A DNA stretch of 64,000 nucleotides, from NCBI RefSeq assembly GCF_047948215.1, contig NC_134460.1, forward strand, positions 127,766,324 through 127,830,323. Direction: 5' to 3'. Each line of letters opens with the position of its first letter. Positions within the stretch are counted from its first letter, which is position 1. This document shows positions 1-10,439 of the stretch, one piece after another. The DNA comes from Lycorma delicatula. Taxonomy: Eukaryota > Arthropoda > Insecta > Hemiptera > Fulgoridae. The notes under the pieces are model-generated. The model did not search any database and was not told where the DNA came from. It saw nothing but the letters and a program-made list of their open reading frames with translations. A program made the position numbers and the translations under genes.

Positions 1-92
1 AGGACTTGATTACGAATTTAGAAAAGTAATTTTACATTTAGGATAATCTAGCAACGTAAATTTAATAAAATTTAAAATTTCATTAAAAACAA

Positions 93-180
93 TCTGATGT
101 GGAAACTACATGACTTCCTTGTACGCCTATTAAATTACACATGCACATTTTTTTTTTGAATGAAAAGTATATAAAATTTT
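93..180 (+). repeat. 5' end fragment of dispersed family A
   Basis: This stretch matches the 5' end of the longer copy near 58.29 kb: both have 'actacatgacttccttgta' followed by a T-rich run and 'atgaaaagta'. The motif 'acttccttgta' recurs inverted at the far end of family A, which suggests a non-autonomous element with terminal inverted repeats. The similarity stops after about 180, so this is a truncated copy. It has no coding potential. Confidence 0.55.
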
Positions 181-1406
181 ATTTCATTTGAAAGTGAGAT
201 ACGATCCTCCATTCTTTAATAAAAAGGACAATTACAAAATTGCTAAAATATTAGCTTTTATTAAAATCAAATATTTATACATTATTAAATCAACAATCTT
301 ACTTGAAATATTAGGATCGATTAAAAATCCCTTTATTATTCTTTAAATAAATGTAAGGCTTATATCTACCTAATACTATGTTTTTTAAATTATTATCTAT
401 GAAAAACATGAGAACAAAAACGAAACAGGAGAAGGTTATTAAATTTTATAGTGATATTTATTATGAAGTAGACTGAAACAAATGCATAAATAAATAAAAA
501 ATTATATATTTATACAGGAGAAATGGAGAACCAAGTAAGTGTTACCTATTCACGCATATCATATTTCATCATAATTTTATATATACATTTAATTAAATTC
601 AATGAAAATAAAAAGAAAACTGGAAAAGATTACTAAATTTTTTGTTTATATTTTTAACATTTTTTAACTGGATTTAAAATGAGTATGGTGTTGTAGGGTT
701 TTTTCCTTGTATATATATATATTCTGAATTTATAACACTTGTTACAACAGTTTGTAAATTGTCAGTAAGTCTCACAACTACTTTATACTTTGGTTTCAAA
801 AGAATGACATTCAAACTTTTAGGTAAAATTGCAAAATAATGAGCAATGTTTGTTCCACCATCAGTATATGGTATGGATATTGGCTTTATCCGTACAGAAA
901 TATTTAAAGAGATATTTAGATATCATCAAATACAAAATTTCAATATACGGCTAATCGTATTTGAGAATATTAAAAACTAAACAAAATAGGCTTTGAAAAT
1001 TAAATTATTCTAATATAATAAAATCATGCTTAATGTTTAAAAAAATGTCTTTCGGAAGAAAATTATTTTTAATTCTAAAAGAAAATAACTATAGTGACGA
1101 TTGCTACAAAAAGTTAAATCAGTATAAGGCACCTAAGATTCATATTACTGTAGCTAACAAGGAGAAACCACGGGATTCGGGACACCGATTTAAACCATAT
1201 TGCGTGGGTGAATAGTACACCGTTTACGTGTCTTCATCACAAAATACTAACACGCAATATTCAATTATACTCAAGAAACATGGCTCTAAAAATTTCCTTA
1301 GCATTTTATATTAGTTTACATATTAATTTTGTTTTACGTCGCACAAGTAGATATGTGGTATAAGCGAGAACGTGTCGGATCAGTAGCCATGCACACATCG
1401 GTTCGA
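181..1406. other. AT-rich DNA, nothing recognised
   Basis: This is AT-rich sequence with homopolymer runs. A 60-codon open frame at 1033-1215 has no recognisable motif and AT-driven composition, so I do not call it a gene. No repeat shared with the rest of the window stood out. Confidence 0.5.
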
Positions 1407-1418
1407 ATTCGACTTTAT

Positions 1419-1460
<42 letters not shown>

Positions 1461-1468
1461 ATAAAGTC

Positions 1469-1472
<4 letters not shown>
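1407..1472. repeat. 66-bp perfect palindrome with AT core
   Basis: The left arm begins 'attcgactttattgca' and the right arm ends 'tgcaataaagtcgaat'. Both run into a central (AT)n tract that is self-complementary, so the whole 66 bp reads the same on both strands. The non-AT flanks are perfect over 16 bp per side, which a plain AT microsatellite does not explain. It could extrude as a cruciform, or it could be an assembly fold-back across a dinucleotide repeat. Confidence 0.85.

Positions 1473-1507
<35 letters not shown>
1472..1507. repeat. (AT)n microsatellite
   Basis: This is an uninterrupted AT dinucleotide tract immediately after the palindrome. The open frame that crosses it is a product of the repeat. 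Confidence 0.9.
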
Positions 1508-1509
<2 letters not shown>

Positions 1510-1514
1510 ATTTA

Positions 1515-2205
1515 AATATATTGATTTATTAATAATTATTAACCTCTGATTGTAAACATTTTTTAATTAAACTGAAAGTACATAAAACTTTATTTCACTA
1601 ATAACTTCTGTTTTTTTTCATATTTTGTTTTTTTGTATTGATATTATTAAATTAAAATTTATTATTAAAATGTGTTTACAAACAGTATATTTAAATTAAA
1701 AAAATTAAAGTTAAAAAAATATAAGTATATGAAGTCGGATTCGAATCGATCATTGTGCCTTCCCCTTGTAAAATTTTATTTGGCTATAACTCTGGAATCA
1801 ATGAAAACAAGTATCACTTATGATATATCGTTGAAAAGCTCTCAATGAGGGCTTATTACTGCAGTTAAGAAAACGTCCAAAATCTAATTATTTTCAAAAT
1901 TGTAACCCCGCTTTATTTAGAGGTCTAACTGTATAAACATTTTGGCCCAGTCGATTGCAATCAAAAAGGGAGGTATTCAATTAGATATTACAACAGTTCT
2001 AAATACAAAATTTCAACATTCTACGGCTAAACGTTATTGAGTTATGCGAGCGAGATACATACGTACATACATACAGACGTCACTCTGAATCTAGTGAAAA
2101 TGGATTCTGGGATGTTCAAAATGGATACTTCCGTTGAAATCTGATAACCTAAATTTTTGGCGATCACTATACTTTCTCTACTTCATACAAGGAAGTGAAA
2201 AAAGG
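1515..2205 (+). repeat. Dispersed family A, near full-length copy (rearranged)
   Basis: The segment is shared with 58.29-58.93 kb. Shared landmarks are 'gaagtcggattcgaa', 'attttatttggctata', 'ttactgcagttaagaaaa', 'caaaaagggaggt' and 'acagacgtcac'. It ends in 'catacaaggaagtg', the inverse of the family 5' motif 'acttccttgta', so it behaves like a non-autonomous DNA element with TIRs. The piece at about 1520-1555 ('attaacctctgattgtaaa') is in reverse orientation relative to the 58.46-58.50 kb copy, which points to an internal inversion. There is no transposase. Class assignment is inference. Confidence 0.6.
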
Positions 2206-2331
2206 GTAATTTTCTTAAATGGTTCAAGTTGTTTATTTAAATATATATATTTTTTTTAAATGTAAATTTTAAATGCAAGATAACGTTAAAAATTGATGTA
2301 CGAGTAATTTACATACAACTTTCACTCTATT

Positions 2332-2337
2332 TCTCTC

Positions 2338-2401
<64 letters not shown>

Positions 2402-2407
2402 TCTCTC
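2332..2407. repeat. (CT)n microsatellite
   Basis: A long CT dinucleotide tract with a few TTT interruptions at its 3' end. It is a simple repeat with no gene around it. Confidence 0.95.
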
Positions 2408-3146
2408 CACATATACACACACATAAATACATAGACATATATATACAAACATATCACGAAACTACCGATTACATGTTTCTGCTAAAAGACAAGGACTTTT
2501 GTATTAAAATACTCATTAACTACAGAACCAAAAGCTATTATAAAACGTATAACGTATTTTTTATACACCAATTTATTAAAATTTTAAAAAAACATACCTA
2601 CAAATTAAAAAAAAGAAAATGAATAAAACTTTATCAAAATATATGAAATTTAGATCATTTAAAGTTATTAATTACGAGTATGTAGTAGAGTATATTACAA
2701 CAAACAATATTATTCTAATTATCACATTGAAAAATCTTCATATAATAAAAATAAAAAACTCTTAAAACAGAAGCTGAGGAGAGAATTTCGTGGCAGAATC
2801 TTGTAAAGAGATGGATTAAGCTGGAATAATAAGTATTTTAATTTGATAATAGTCTGATGCTTAAAAAGTAACTTTAGAGGAAGGAAAATTGAAAAAAAAG
2901 AACATGAAAAGTTTATGTAAACAATTTTTAAAAATAGTAAGTAAATTAAATAAATTTACTGTTTAAATTAAAACAATATTAATTTAAGATATACAAGAAA
3001 AACTAAAAACTAGAATTAGATAAAGTATTATACATATATTTGTAATATTTTAAATTGATACATAAGAAATATTTAGAAAAAAAGATAAACAGAAAAATAT
3101 TCAAGGTAATTTAAACGGGAAACTCAACAATTAATTATGTATAAAG
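2408..3146. other. AT-rich DNA, nothing recognised
   Basis: No coding frame, shared repeat or strong structure was recognised. A short codon-like run around 2770-2820 on the plus strand is too brief to support. Confidence 0.4.
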
Positions 3147-3272
3147 TGGCTGCCTACGTATCGCTTGGGGACGAAGAACACCGAGGAAAAGCAGTTCATG
3201 AAGTACTGTAATAAACTGAGCAACGAGTTCCCTTCTGAGACTGCGCAAAAAACTACGCTACTCGAGAAGGCA
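3147..3272 (+). CDS. Possible isolated exon, 42 codons (unrecognised)
   Basis: This is a patch of higher GC and balanced codon use in AT-rich DNA. One plus-strand frame is open from just after an in-frame TAA at about 3130 to 3290 and reads like real protein (pieces such as 'KWLPTYRLGTKNTEEK' and 'LSNEFPSETAQKTTLLEKA'). It is preceded by AG at 3145-3146 and followed by 'gtaaat' at 3273, a plausible 5' splice site, giving 126 bp, a whole number of codons. The upstream pyrimidine tract is poor. I do not recognise the family. It could also be a transposon fragment. Confidence 0.25.
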
Positions 3273-3299
3273 GTAAATTACTATTTTATTAGTAAGTAA

Positions 3300-4170
3300 T
3301 AAAACAATTCCTTATCAGTCTTTTACACCACATGCACATCAGTCTGTTACATGAATGTCTTTTTTTTTATTCGATTATTTCTTACACTAGAATTAAAAGT
3401 AATTATGAAGGAATTTATTTTGGTCAGCCTCTTAAATTGTAGAAGATGAATTGAAATTATTAATAACCTAGCTGATCTTAGATTGGAGTGGATTGAATGA
3501 AGTATAAATGACCGAAAGGAGTTATTTATACGTATTTTACTATCATAGATGTTTTATATATATATAAAAATGTGTCTCTATGTACTATGCGTTTGTATGT
3601 ATGTCTGGGTGCCTGTAAAAAATATTTTTCTTTATATTAGTAACTACTGTTGATCTATTAAACCTATTCTAAAACTTTAAGTTGATAATTTTATTTATTA
3701 ATTTTTTTTGGGTACAAATTCAAAACTATTTCTAGGCAAGTGGCAGTTTTCGGTTAAGTGGCAGATAGGAACAATTTATCCTAGCATAACTTACTGATAA
3801 CAAAAATAAGATTCAATTCTCTCTCCGTCCAGTTCATATGAATAATAAAAAAAACACGTTAAAGAATAATATAATTATAATAAAAATGAATAAAATTTTA
3901 TCCAAAAAAGCACCCGTTCACAGAATATAAGATTGAATTTTGCAACAAAATTACTTAAAAATAAAAACATTAATTTAATATTGTAAACGTTATGGAGAAA
4001 AATATTTGAAAAAAATTCCTTTTATAAGAACCTTTAAGAGTTTAAAATACCTTTTTCATGTAATAATAAATTAATAGTACGTACAGGAAAAATAAATGTT
4101 TACGTGATAAATAACATTAAATGGGATTTGAAGATAGAATTTATGAAATTCAAAGTGGGTTTTGCAGAGA
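3300..4170. other. AT-rich DNA, nothing recognised
   Basis: Long AT-rich sequence with short homopolymers and a small TA run near 3555. No frame or shared repeat was recognised. Confidence 0.4.
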
Positions 4171-4172
4171 GA

Positions 4173-4233
4173 GATATGTTATGGATAACATATATGTTAT
4201 CCAGAGTTAGATATGTTATGGATAACATATATG
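4173..4233. repeat. Two exact 24-bp palindromic repeats, period 37
   Basis: A 24-bp unit containing 'atatgttatggataacatat' occurs exactly at 4173-4196 and again at 4210-4233. Each unit is a near-palindrome (arms of 9 bp around GG), so the pair can form tandem hairpins. It lies just upstream of a decayed reverse transcriptase. Confidence 0.8.
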
Positions 4234-4289
4234 CTACAGAACAAATAACTCTGAAATGCATAGTCTATTTAATGGAGTTATAGTTAAAT

Positions 4290-4846
4290 ATCGGAGTTAT
4301 TTATCGATCTAAAAAGCGCTTTTGATAGTGTCCCTTGAAGAATATTATTTTATTATCTTTAGTATAACAGAAGGTAAACTTTTCGATAATGAAGACATTA
4401 TAAAATCTATATCAAGAGTGAGAAAGTGGTGTGAAGATAGGTACAATTTATTCTGATTACTTCAATTTAAGTAAGGGATGAGACAAGAATGCCCTTTGTT
4501 TCCTATTCTTTTTAAAGTTTATAAATATTTTCTTAAAAACTGGATTAAGAAATGGATAAAAAAAATATTCAAGTTAGGATTGTAATCGTATATGTACTGT
4601 CCTATTTGCTGATGACCAGATCGTGATTGCCGAAGACCCACTTGATATAGAATAAGTTACTCGGAAGCTGGTCGAGGAGTATCACAAATGAAGTGTTGAT
4701 ATAATATCGAAAAAACAAAATAAATGTTAACTGGAAGTGAGGGGAAGGATATTAGTTTAAAGAAAGGGGTAATAACGATGGTTTAAGAATATAAATGTCT
4801 TGGCACGATTTTGACAGCTGATGGGACACCAGATAATGATATCCAA
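4290..4846 (+). pseudogene. Decayed LINE reverse transcriptase fragment
   Basis: Frame-hopping translation gives the RT order of motifs: 'FIDLKSAFDSVP' (about 4297-4335, catalytic motif A with its Asp), 'GMRQECPLFPILFKVY' (about 4475-4520), 'FADDQIVIAED' (about 4605-4640, the active-site ADD box) and 'EYKCLGTILTADGTPDND' (about 4785-4840). Several stops and frameshifts separate them, so it is dead. It differs clearly from the LINE at 51.7-53.9 kb, so it is another lineage. A SINE starts immediately downstream at 4852. Confidence 0.65.
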
Positions 4847-4851
4847 TCCAT

Positions 4852-5035
4852 CGGGTTGGTCTAGTGGTGAAGTCGTTCGTCATCGCAAATCAGCTGATTT
4901 CGAAGTTGAGAGTTCTAAGGTTCAAATCTTAATAAAGTCAATTACTTTTATATGGATTTGAATAACAGATCGGGGATCGGTGTTCTTTGGTGGTTGGGTT
5001 TCAATTAACCACACTTCTAAGGAATACTTGATTGT
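4852..5035 (+). repeat. SINE-1 (tRNA-derived), 5' part only
   Basis: The tRNA-like head 'ggttggtctagtggtgaa' supplies an RNA polymerase III A box, and 'aaggttcaaatctt' a slightly decayed B box. The body 'cggtgttctttggtggttgg' and 'ttcaattaaccacac' matches the other SINE-1 copies. The 3' half seen elsewhere (ending 'acagaaaaagagag') is missing and is replaced by unrelated GC-richer DNA from about 5036. Confidence 0.8.
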
Positions 5036-5400
5036 ATAAGCGTTCCGAGTCTTTAGATCGGGGCTGACCGTGGGAGATTAGGCGTTTATGTGCTTCGTTC
5101 TCCCGGCGTGATTCCCTGAAGTCCTTTCAGTGCTAGCGCTTTCGGATCTAGCAGGAATACGCCTTTCGGAACCCTATTGTTTGGAGGATGCAATGCGCTC
5201 CCCTATCTGGAGGGAGTTCCATGTGCTGACTTGGACAAAATTGTAAGAATTAGACGAAGAAAGAGGAGTCATTCCAGGCGAGAATGGATGAATGGAATTC
5301 TGGAGGCCTTGGATAAGAGAGACCTGGTGGACGATGATGTGTTTGACAAAGGAAAATATGGTGTTTTGCGGTAAATGCCACTGTGCTATAAACAAACGCC
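5036..5400 (+). other. GC-richer segment with short coding-like frame
   Basis: GC content rises sharply over about 360 bp. The plus frame at 5177-5374 reads 65 codons, with a basic run ('KIVRIRRRKRSHSRREW') followed by an acidic one ('ALDKRDLVDDDVFDKGK'), then stops. The first of those runs is protein-like, but I recognise no family. The abrupt junction with the truncated SINE suggests it is part of a mobile element, possibly a LINE or LTR internal piece. This is inference only. Confidence 0.35.
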
Positions 5401-5616
5401 GCTAAATAATAATAACCTTAAATTTTCAGGCAATACGTGAAAAGGAAACATCGAAATATAAAAAATTGTTTTTTTTTGTGAAGAAACTTTTTTATATTAT
5501 AGAAGAAACCTTGATTTATTATAAACCTAAATGATAATGAATTAAGATTAAATCAATTGTTCCAATTATGTAATGAAGAACAATTGTTATACAAATCATT
5601 ACAGTCTAACTAGTAG

Positions 5617-5784
5617 AACATTTGGCTAGATAAAGGGGGAAAACTTGCAGATAGCCTGCCATTTCCGATCAACGCAAATGACAATGACCCTCTGTTGCTT
5701 AACTATAGGATAGCAAGCATCGCAGACGGTGTTGAATTGCTTAACATCGTCATCCAACTAACGCTGTTAATTTGTTTGCATTAA
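5617..5784 (+). CDS. Possible isolated exon or relic, 55 codons
   Basis: An open plus-strand frame follows two stop codons at 5611-5616 and ends at TAA 5782-5784. Composition is protein-like ('DKGGKLADSLPFPINANDND', then 'LLNYRIASIADGVELLNIVI') and GC is higher than in the neighbours. No start codon or convincing splice acceptor is visible. It might be an exon of the same unknown gene as 3147-3272, since both lie on the plus strand, or an old transposon piece. I do not recognise the family. Confidence 0.22.
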   Translation, partial: NIWLDKGGKLADSLPFPINANDNDPLLLNYRIASIADGVELLNIVIQLTLLICLH

Positions 5785-5789
5785 TTTTC

Positions 5790-6715
5790 AAACGAATAAA
5801 TATATATGAGATTAATTCTATTATTAAAAATGTAGATTTAACGAAAAAATTAACTGCAATCTTATGACTCGTTCAACCGTAAATTATAATCATTCAAATC
5901 AATTTCGATAAACTTATATTATAAATTTTTATTAATAAAAAAATTATTTATAGTCTATGTAAATATAATACATTTTATAAATAATACATCGTCAAAAATA
6001 AAATTTTACTAATATGATACTAAAATAACAACAGTTTTGATCGGCTAAATTAAAAAAAGACAGTATATTGTGTAAAGCTTTGAATGAAAATATCATCATA
6101 TTTTTAGAAATCTATATGCACAGGCCTTACATTAAAGTTAAATTAAAAAAAGATCTAAGCTATTTCAGATATTCTGTAGGTGGAAAAGTTTTTAAATCAC
6201 TGACGTTTAGAGTTCGATGTAAAAAAACTAGACCGCCTACGTTAACAATATAACTATTTTTCAAGCCAAATAAATTGAACTAATTGTAAAAAATAAAGTA
6301 TTGTAAATTACGTGTAATAAAATTATAGAAAAATTAATTAGAATGTAATTGAAATAATGCAAAAAAACCTGTATATATATATACAGATCAATAAGATGAA
6401 ACCTTCAAAACAAAGGCTCATATGTGTATATTTGGATTTGGGTTTAGATATATAGTTTATTTATATATTCAAATATATATTCGAACTCTATGAAACGTTC
6501 AAATGAGTTGTGAAACAAAGGATTCTTCTTATGAATTTTTTTTTTTTTAAATTATGTTGCTTATTTCATTTATTAATTCTGATTATAAATTGATCAAATA
6601 TGGTAATTTTTAATAAAAAATTATAATAAAAACTTAAAATTATTAAACAAACACTATTGATTAATCATAAAGAAAGATATTGTTTGGGTTAAAAGGAAGA
6701 TAATCAATGAGATAA
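5790..6715. other. AT-rich DNA, nothing recognised
   Basis: AT-rich sequence with small TA runs near 6370 and 6450. A 61-codon frame at 6068-6253 has no recognisable motif. Confidence 0.4.
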
Positions 6716-6720
6716 ATAAA

Positions 6721-6875
6721 ACAGGTGGATGCAGAAGAAAGCCAAGTAGAACACTTCTAGGCTAACTAATCCGAAAAGCAGAAGATCGAGTACATTGGAG
6801 ACAAATAGTTGATAAGGTTAGCTGTTAGGTCGCCAACTTTCAACTCTTAAAAGAGGATCTAATGATGATGATTGA
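6721..6875 (+). pseudogene. LINE ORF2 C-terminal tail, decayed
   Basis: Plus-strand translation gives 'GGCRRKPSRTLLG' then, after a stop, 'LIRKAEDRVHWRQIVDKV'. This resembles the last stretch of many LINE ORF2 proteins, where a basic G-R-P-R patch is followed by R-x-x-W-R near the C-terminus. 'gatgatgatgatt' lies just after it. Only the tail survives. Confidence 0.45.
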
Positions 6876-6949
6876 ATATAGAGTCAATTTTTTACTTTAT
6901 TTTATTTTTAGATCAACCATTTTTTTTCTAAGACTTTCATATTTTACCT

Positions 6950-7230
6950 AAGTAGTAATTTTTACAGAATTTTCAAAGAAAAGTAAGGTATTAAATTCGG
7001 TCGTATGGTGGTATTCGGGGGTGAAATTGAATTTTCTTTATGTTTGAGGTATGAGCAGTACAAAAATACCATTCACTTAAAATTAAATATCCTTTTATAT
7101 ATATAAAGGCAATATATGCCTACGTTTAAACTTTGCTAGATCGATTTAACTGAAATTTAGAAATTCTCTAGTAATGAATCTGAAATTGTGAAACGCACAT
7201 TTTAAAACTGAAAAAATTTTAGTGGAATAA
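6950..7230 (+). repeat. Dispersed family B copy
   Basis: The segment is shared with 19.39-19.92 kb. Shared landmarks are 'ttgaggtatgag', 'aaaataccattcacttaaaa', a short TATA run with 'aggc', and a 'gatcgatttaactgaaattt' stretch. The two copies are clearly diverged, so the family is old. It has no coding potential. Confidence 0.55.
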
Positions 7231-8230
7231 GTTAGAAGCGTGATTCGTTATAAAGCTACAATTTGGGACCTTGATGTTTCTTTATCTGCAGTATCTATTG
7301 TCAGCAAAGTTTTTCGGCATATTGAAGTAGCGTTACCTACTTTGAGGGTGATAATGACTGGTTATTTGTCTTTTATGTAAGGATTATGTTAACTGTGTAG
7401 AAAATGTAAACAGTAATTTTGAGGTTACTGGGTAAATTTAATGAGACAGGTTATATTAATAACCAGGAACGCAAAGGATCGATGATAATGTTGAATGCTG
7501 ACACTTTGAAATCAAAGGCCGATTAACTGCCTTGCCAAAAAAATCAATTAGACGGTTGTCAGCTGAAATAAATTTACCAAAATCAACCGTTCATCAGGCG
7601 ACAAAAAAGTTAAATTCACCACCATATCGAATTCAAACAGTTCATCAACCTTTTCATCGAGACAAAAAAAAACGGCTAGAATATTGTCATTGGTTTCATA
7701 GATTCATGCGTGAGTGTATTCATGTATGGACTCAACGAGGCGTGGTTTCATCTGGACAGCTACGAAAATAGCCGTTAGAGGTGAATCAGGAGTACTGAAA
7801 ATCTCTATGCGTATCGTGAAAAATATAGCACCATCAGCAGATGGGCGTATGGATTTCGAAGTAATGGAAAAAGATTTATTTCTCCTCTTTTTTTCGAGTA
7901 CACCATTAATGCAGAACAATATCAGAATATTTTATTGAATATTTTCTTGGAAGAGGAAGATCGATACTGCTTTGGTGATCACATTATTGGTCGTGGCTTA
8001 TGCCACCAAGATCTCCACATTTGACTACATCAGAATTTTTTTTCTTTGGGGTTATATCAAAGAAAAAGTCTGCAGCAACAAACCAACAATTGAAGTTCAA
8101 TATCGAACAAACTGTTTTAAAATATCAATACACAAACTCTGAAAGCAATTCCAAGAAACAGTGAAAAGAGTGGAAGCGTGTATTCATGAAGATGGCGGCC
8201 ACTTCCACCATTTACTCTAGAATTTAAGAC
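7231..8230 (+). pseudogene. Tc1/mariner-like transposase, decayed
   Basis: The N-terminal helix-turn-helix region survives at about 7440-7640 ('LPKKSIRRLSAEINLPKS', then 'PPYRIQ'), as in insect DDE_3-type transposases. Downstream, 'PPRSPHLTTSEFFFFG' (about 7998-8050) matches the W-P-P-R-S-P-D-L-T-P-x-D-F-F-L-W-G block; the usual last catalytic Asp reads Glu here. The C-terminus ends 'VKRVEACIHEDGGHFHHLL' (about 8160-8218), the usual family ending. Frameshifts and stops separate these blocks, so it is not functional. I could not define TIRs. Confidence 0.7.
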
Positions 8231-8980
8231 ATTGGAAAGTTGGAAAAGAAAATATTTAATTTAATAGCTTAAAAATGCCTTTTTTATTTAAATGTACCCA
8301 CTGACATAGATAGGTTGCCTTTATATGGGACAGAAGCTTTACCACGTACATTATTGTTTTTTCGATAAAAAAGTTACTTATTATAGAAATTATTACTGAA
8401 TTATACAAAGTTCAACAAAATGTTTTAATCATTCGGATTAAAAACTGTTTAGACGTGACTAACAATAAAATATATAAATAACGTAAATCCTTCTAAAACA
8501 ATAAAAAACAATGATAAATTTAATCTTTATAAACAGGGTATATATAGTTTAAAATTCGCAGACTGTGATTTAAAATACATCCGCATGACTAATCGTTCAT
8601 TTTCAATCAGAATCTAAGAGGATATAAGTAGTATAAATAAAGGTTACATAGAAAAATCTTATTTTCCAAAAACATTCTAAATAAAAGTCATAATTGCGAC
8701 CGAGAAAATGTTATTAATATAGCTGATTATTCTAATAATATGTATAAAAGTAATATTTTGGAAAATGTCATATATATTTAAATAATAACAAACTGTTAAA
8801 TGAGCAAACAAAGTCTGATAACGACATTTTATTCAAAAAATATTGAATAATAATTGTTGACTTTTAGGTTGGCCAAAGCGATTCCCTCCTTCAACTATAA
8901 ATAACAATTGAGATCACTATACGGAAAAGAAGTACTACTATGTTGACAAAATTTTATCATATCTGACGAACAATTGTTTT
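8231..8980. other. AT-rich DNA, nothing recognised
   Basis: No frame, repeat or structure was recognised. The stretch may include the right end of the decayed transposon before it. Confidence 0.4.
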
Positions 8981-8983
8981 ATA

Positions 8984-9015
<32 letters not shown>

Positions 9016-9016
9016 T
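8981..9016. repeat. (AT)n microsatellite
   Basis: An AT dinucleotide tract followed by a T run. The minus-strand open frame across it is a product of the repeat. Confidence 0.85.
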
Positions 9017-9059
9017 TTTTAATTATATAATTAATATATGAATTTTTTTTTATTATTAG

Positions 9060-9860
9060 ATAAATAATAACTTGTGTGTCCCTGATGATGGAAATTACTT
9101 TCTGAAAGCGCTTGGACGTGTTACATATTGTTACCACATATATGCCTAATTTAATATTGACGGACCAACACGGTAGCAACTCAGATGTGAGCTGACGGGC
9201 ACTATACGTACACGCTAGTACAAGCGTCACTCCCGCCGCACAGATGACTCCAGCGCACTATGGTGGGCAGTTTTCCCACCATAGTGACACTGCGACTCCA
9301 CCACTCTCAGGCTCCAATAAAAGAGCGTGCATAAGAGTGAATTTTCAATTCATCGGCGACCACCACCTGAAGAAGACCAAGAATAAGAAAAAGAAGAAGA
9401 CGGAAGAAGATAGAAGTTCCATGGCCGTCTCAACGTGGGACCTCCCGGCGGATGCCAACATGCCCGCCGGAGCAGCAGGCCTGGCCGGCCCCCTAATTGA
9501 ACCACTGGACGCGGACCTTCCTGCTTCAGCTCGCCGGGCTTCCATCGTTCTGGCCGGTGGACTCAGCAGCAGGAGCCGGCCCAGCGTGGATCGTTGGATG
9601 AAAACCGCCTCACCCGCGCCGGCGAAGGACGACCGACGCCGACTCAACACTGCGGGGCTCTAGGGGCCACCACTGCCAAGCTGTAGTAGGGACCCAACTG
9701 CCGCTGAGGGGAAGACCGGTCTGACTTCAATGGACGAGCCGCAACTCTCCGACTTCGCCGGAGACCAGCTTCCGAACCCAACAGCTCTTCTCAGAGCTAA
9801 CGCAAACAACCGCCCTTTTCAGGGCCACCGTAAGGTTATAAGTTACGAGCCGTCGAAGCC
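9060..9860 (+). mobile_element. GC-rich island, possible retroelement 5' region
   Basis: About 800 bp are far more GC-rich than anything else in the window. The first part has 'ctgatgatggaaatt' followed by 'ctgaaagcgcttgga', of a type seen near ends of insect retroelements. A perfect hairpin lies at 9256-9286, then AATAAA at about 9316 and 'tcggcgaccaccac'. An 80-codon plus frame from ATG 9421 to TAG 9661 is Ala/Pro/Arg-rich ('AGAAGLAGPLIEPLDADLP') with no recognised domain. An LTR end plus leader, or a LINE 5' region with an ORF1 start, are both possible. Class is unproven. Confidence 0.3.
9256..9286. repeat. Perfect 12-bp stem hairpin in GC-rich island
   Basis: 'cactatggtggg' at 9256-9267 is exactly complementary to 'cccaccatagtg' at 9275-9286, with a 7-nt loop. 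This is a strong short inverted repeat just upstream of an AATAAA. Confidence 0.85.
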
Positions 9861-10350
9861 ATTCAACAACAGCCCTTTACTTTCAACAACAGTCCATTAT
9901 TTTTAATAGCAAAATAGATATGATAGTTCATGGAGAACTTCGTGATACTACTGTGTATAAGATAAGCTACGAGAATTTAAAATGAAGATTTATGTAAGTC
10001 TACCCCATTGTACGAACAAATGAAGTTCGGCGCTAATTCTTAAAAAATTAAAGTCATAAGTTGATGTTATTATCAAGTCTTTATTATATTTGAATATACT
10101 TGAATGTTTAATATACAGTACTTGAAATATTAAATATATTTTTTATGTATTATTAAATCTTTATTATAATTGAATTATGAACTGGAAATGTTACTAAACG
10201 CGATTGTACAAGAATAATACGACTGCCATTTGTAGGCGACTGGCTGGAACTGAACAAGAGTGATGACTGAAGAATGATTAATGAATGACCAAAAGAATGA
10301 CGATAGACTTACTTAAATAATGTTGTTGAAGCTACTGCTTCGTCAGAAAC
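9861..10350. other. AT-rich DNA, nothing recognised
   Basis: Composition returns to AT-rich. Short repeats of 'caacaacag' type appear around 9865-9895. No gene was recognised. Confidence 0.4.
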
Positions 10351-10351
10351 C

Positions 10352-10428
10352 ACTGTATCCGAAAGAAGCCGTGTGAACTGTAAGGAGCCGACTGCATCCG
10401 AAAGGAGTCGTGTGTACTGTAAATATCT
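10352..10428. repeat. Imperfect tandem duplication, period 39
   Basis: Unit 1 'actgtatccgaaagaagccg' (10352) and unit 2 'actgcatccgaaaggagtcg' (10391) are offset by 39 bp. Both continue with 'tgtgNactgtaa'. About 90 percent of positions agree by eye. Confidence 0.7.
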
Positions 10429-10439
10429 GAATAAATCCG

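Noticed and set aside
1329..1532. 67-codon plus frame with Tyr-Ile repeats
   Set aside because: It is translated AT microsatellite.
5174..5395. 73-codon minus frame opposite the 5.2-kb segment
   Set aside because: Fully overlaps a more protein-like plus frame and shows no motif.
9345..9650. 101-codon minus frame across the GC-rich island
   Set aside because: Antisense to the better plus frame; its F-rich end is the reverse of a Lys-rich tract and no domain is visible.
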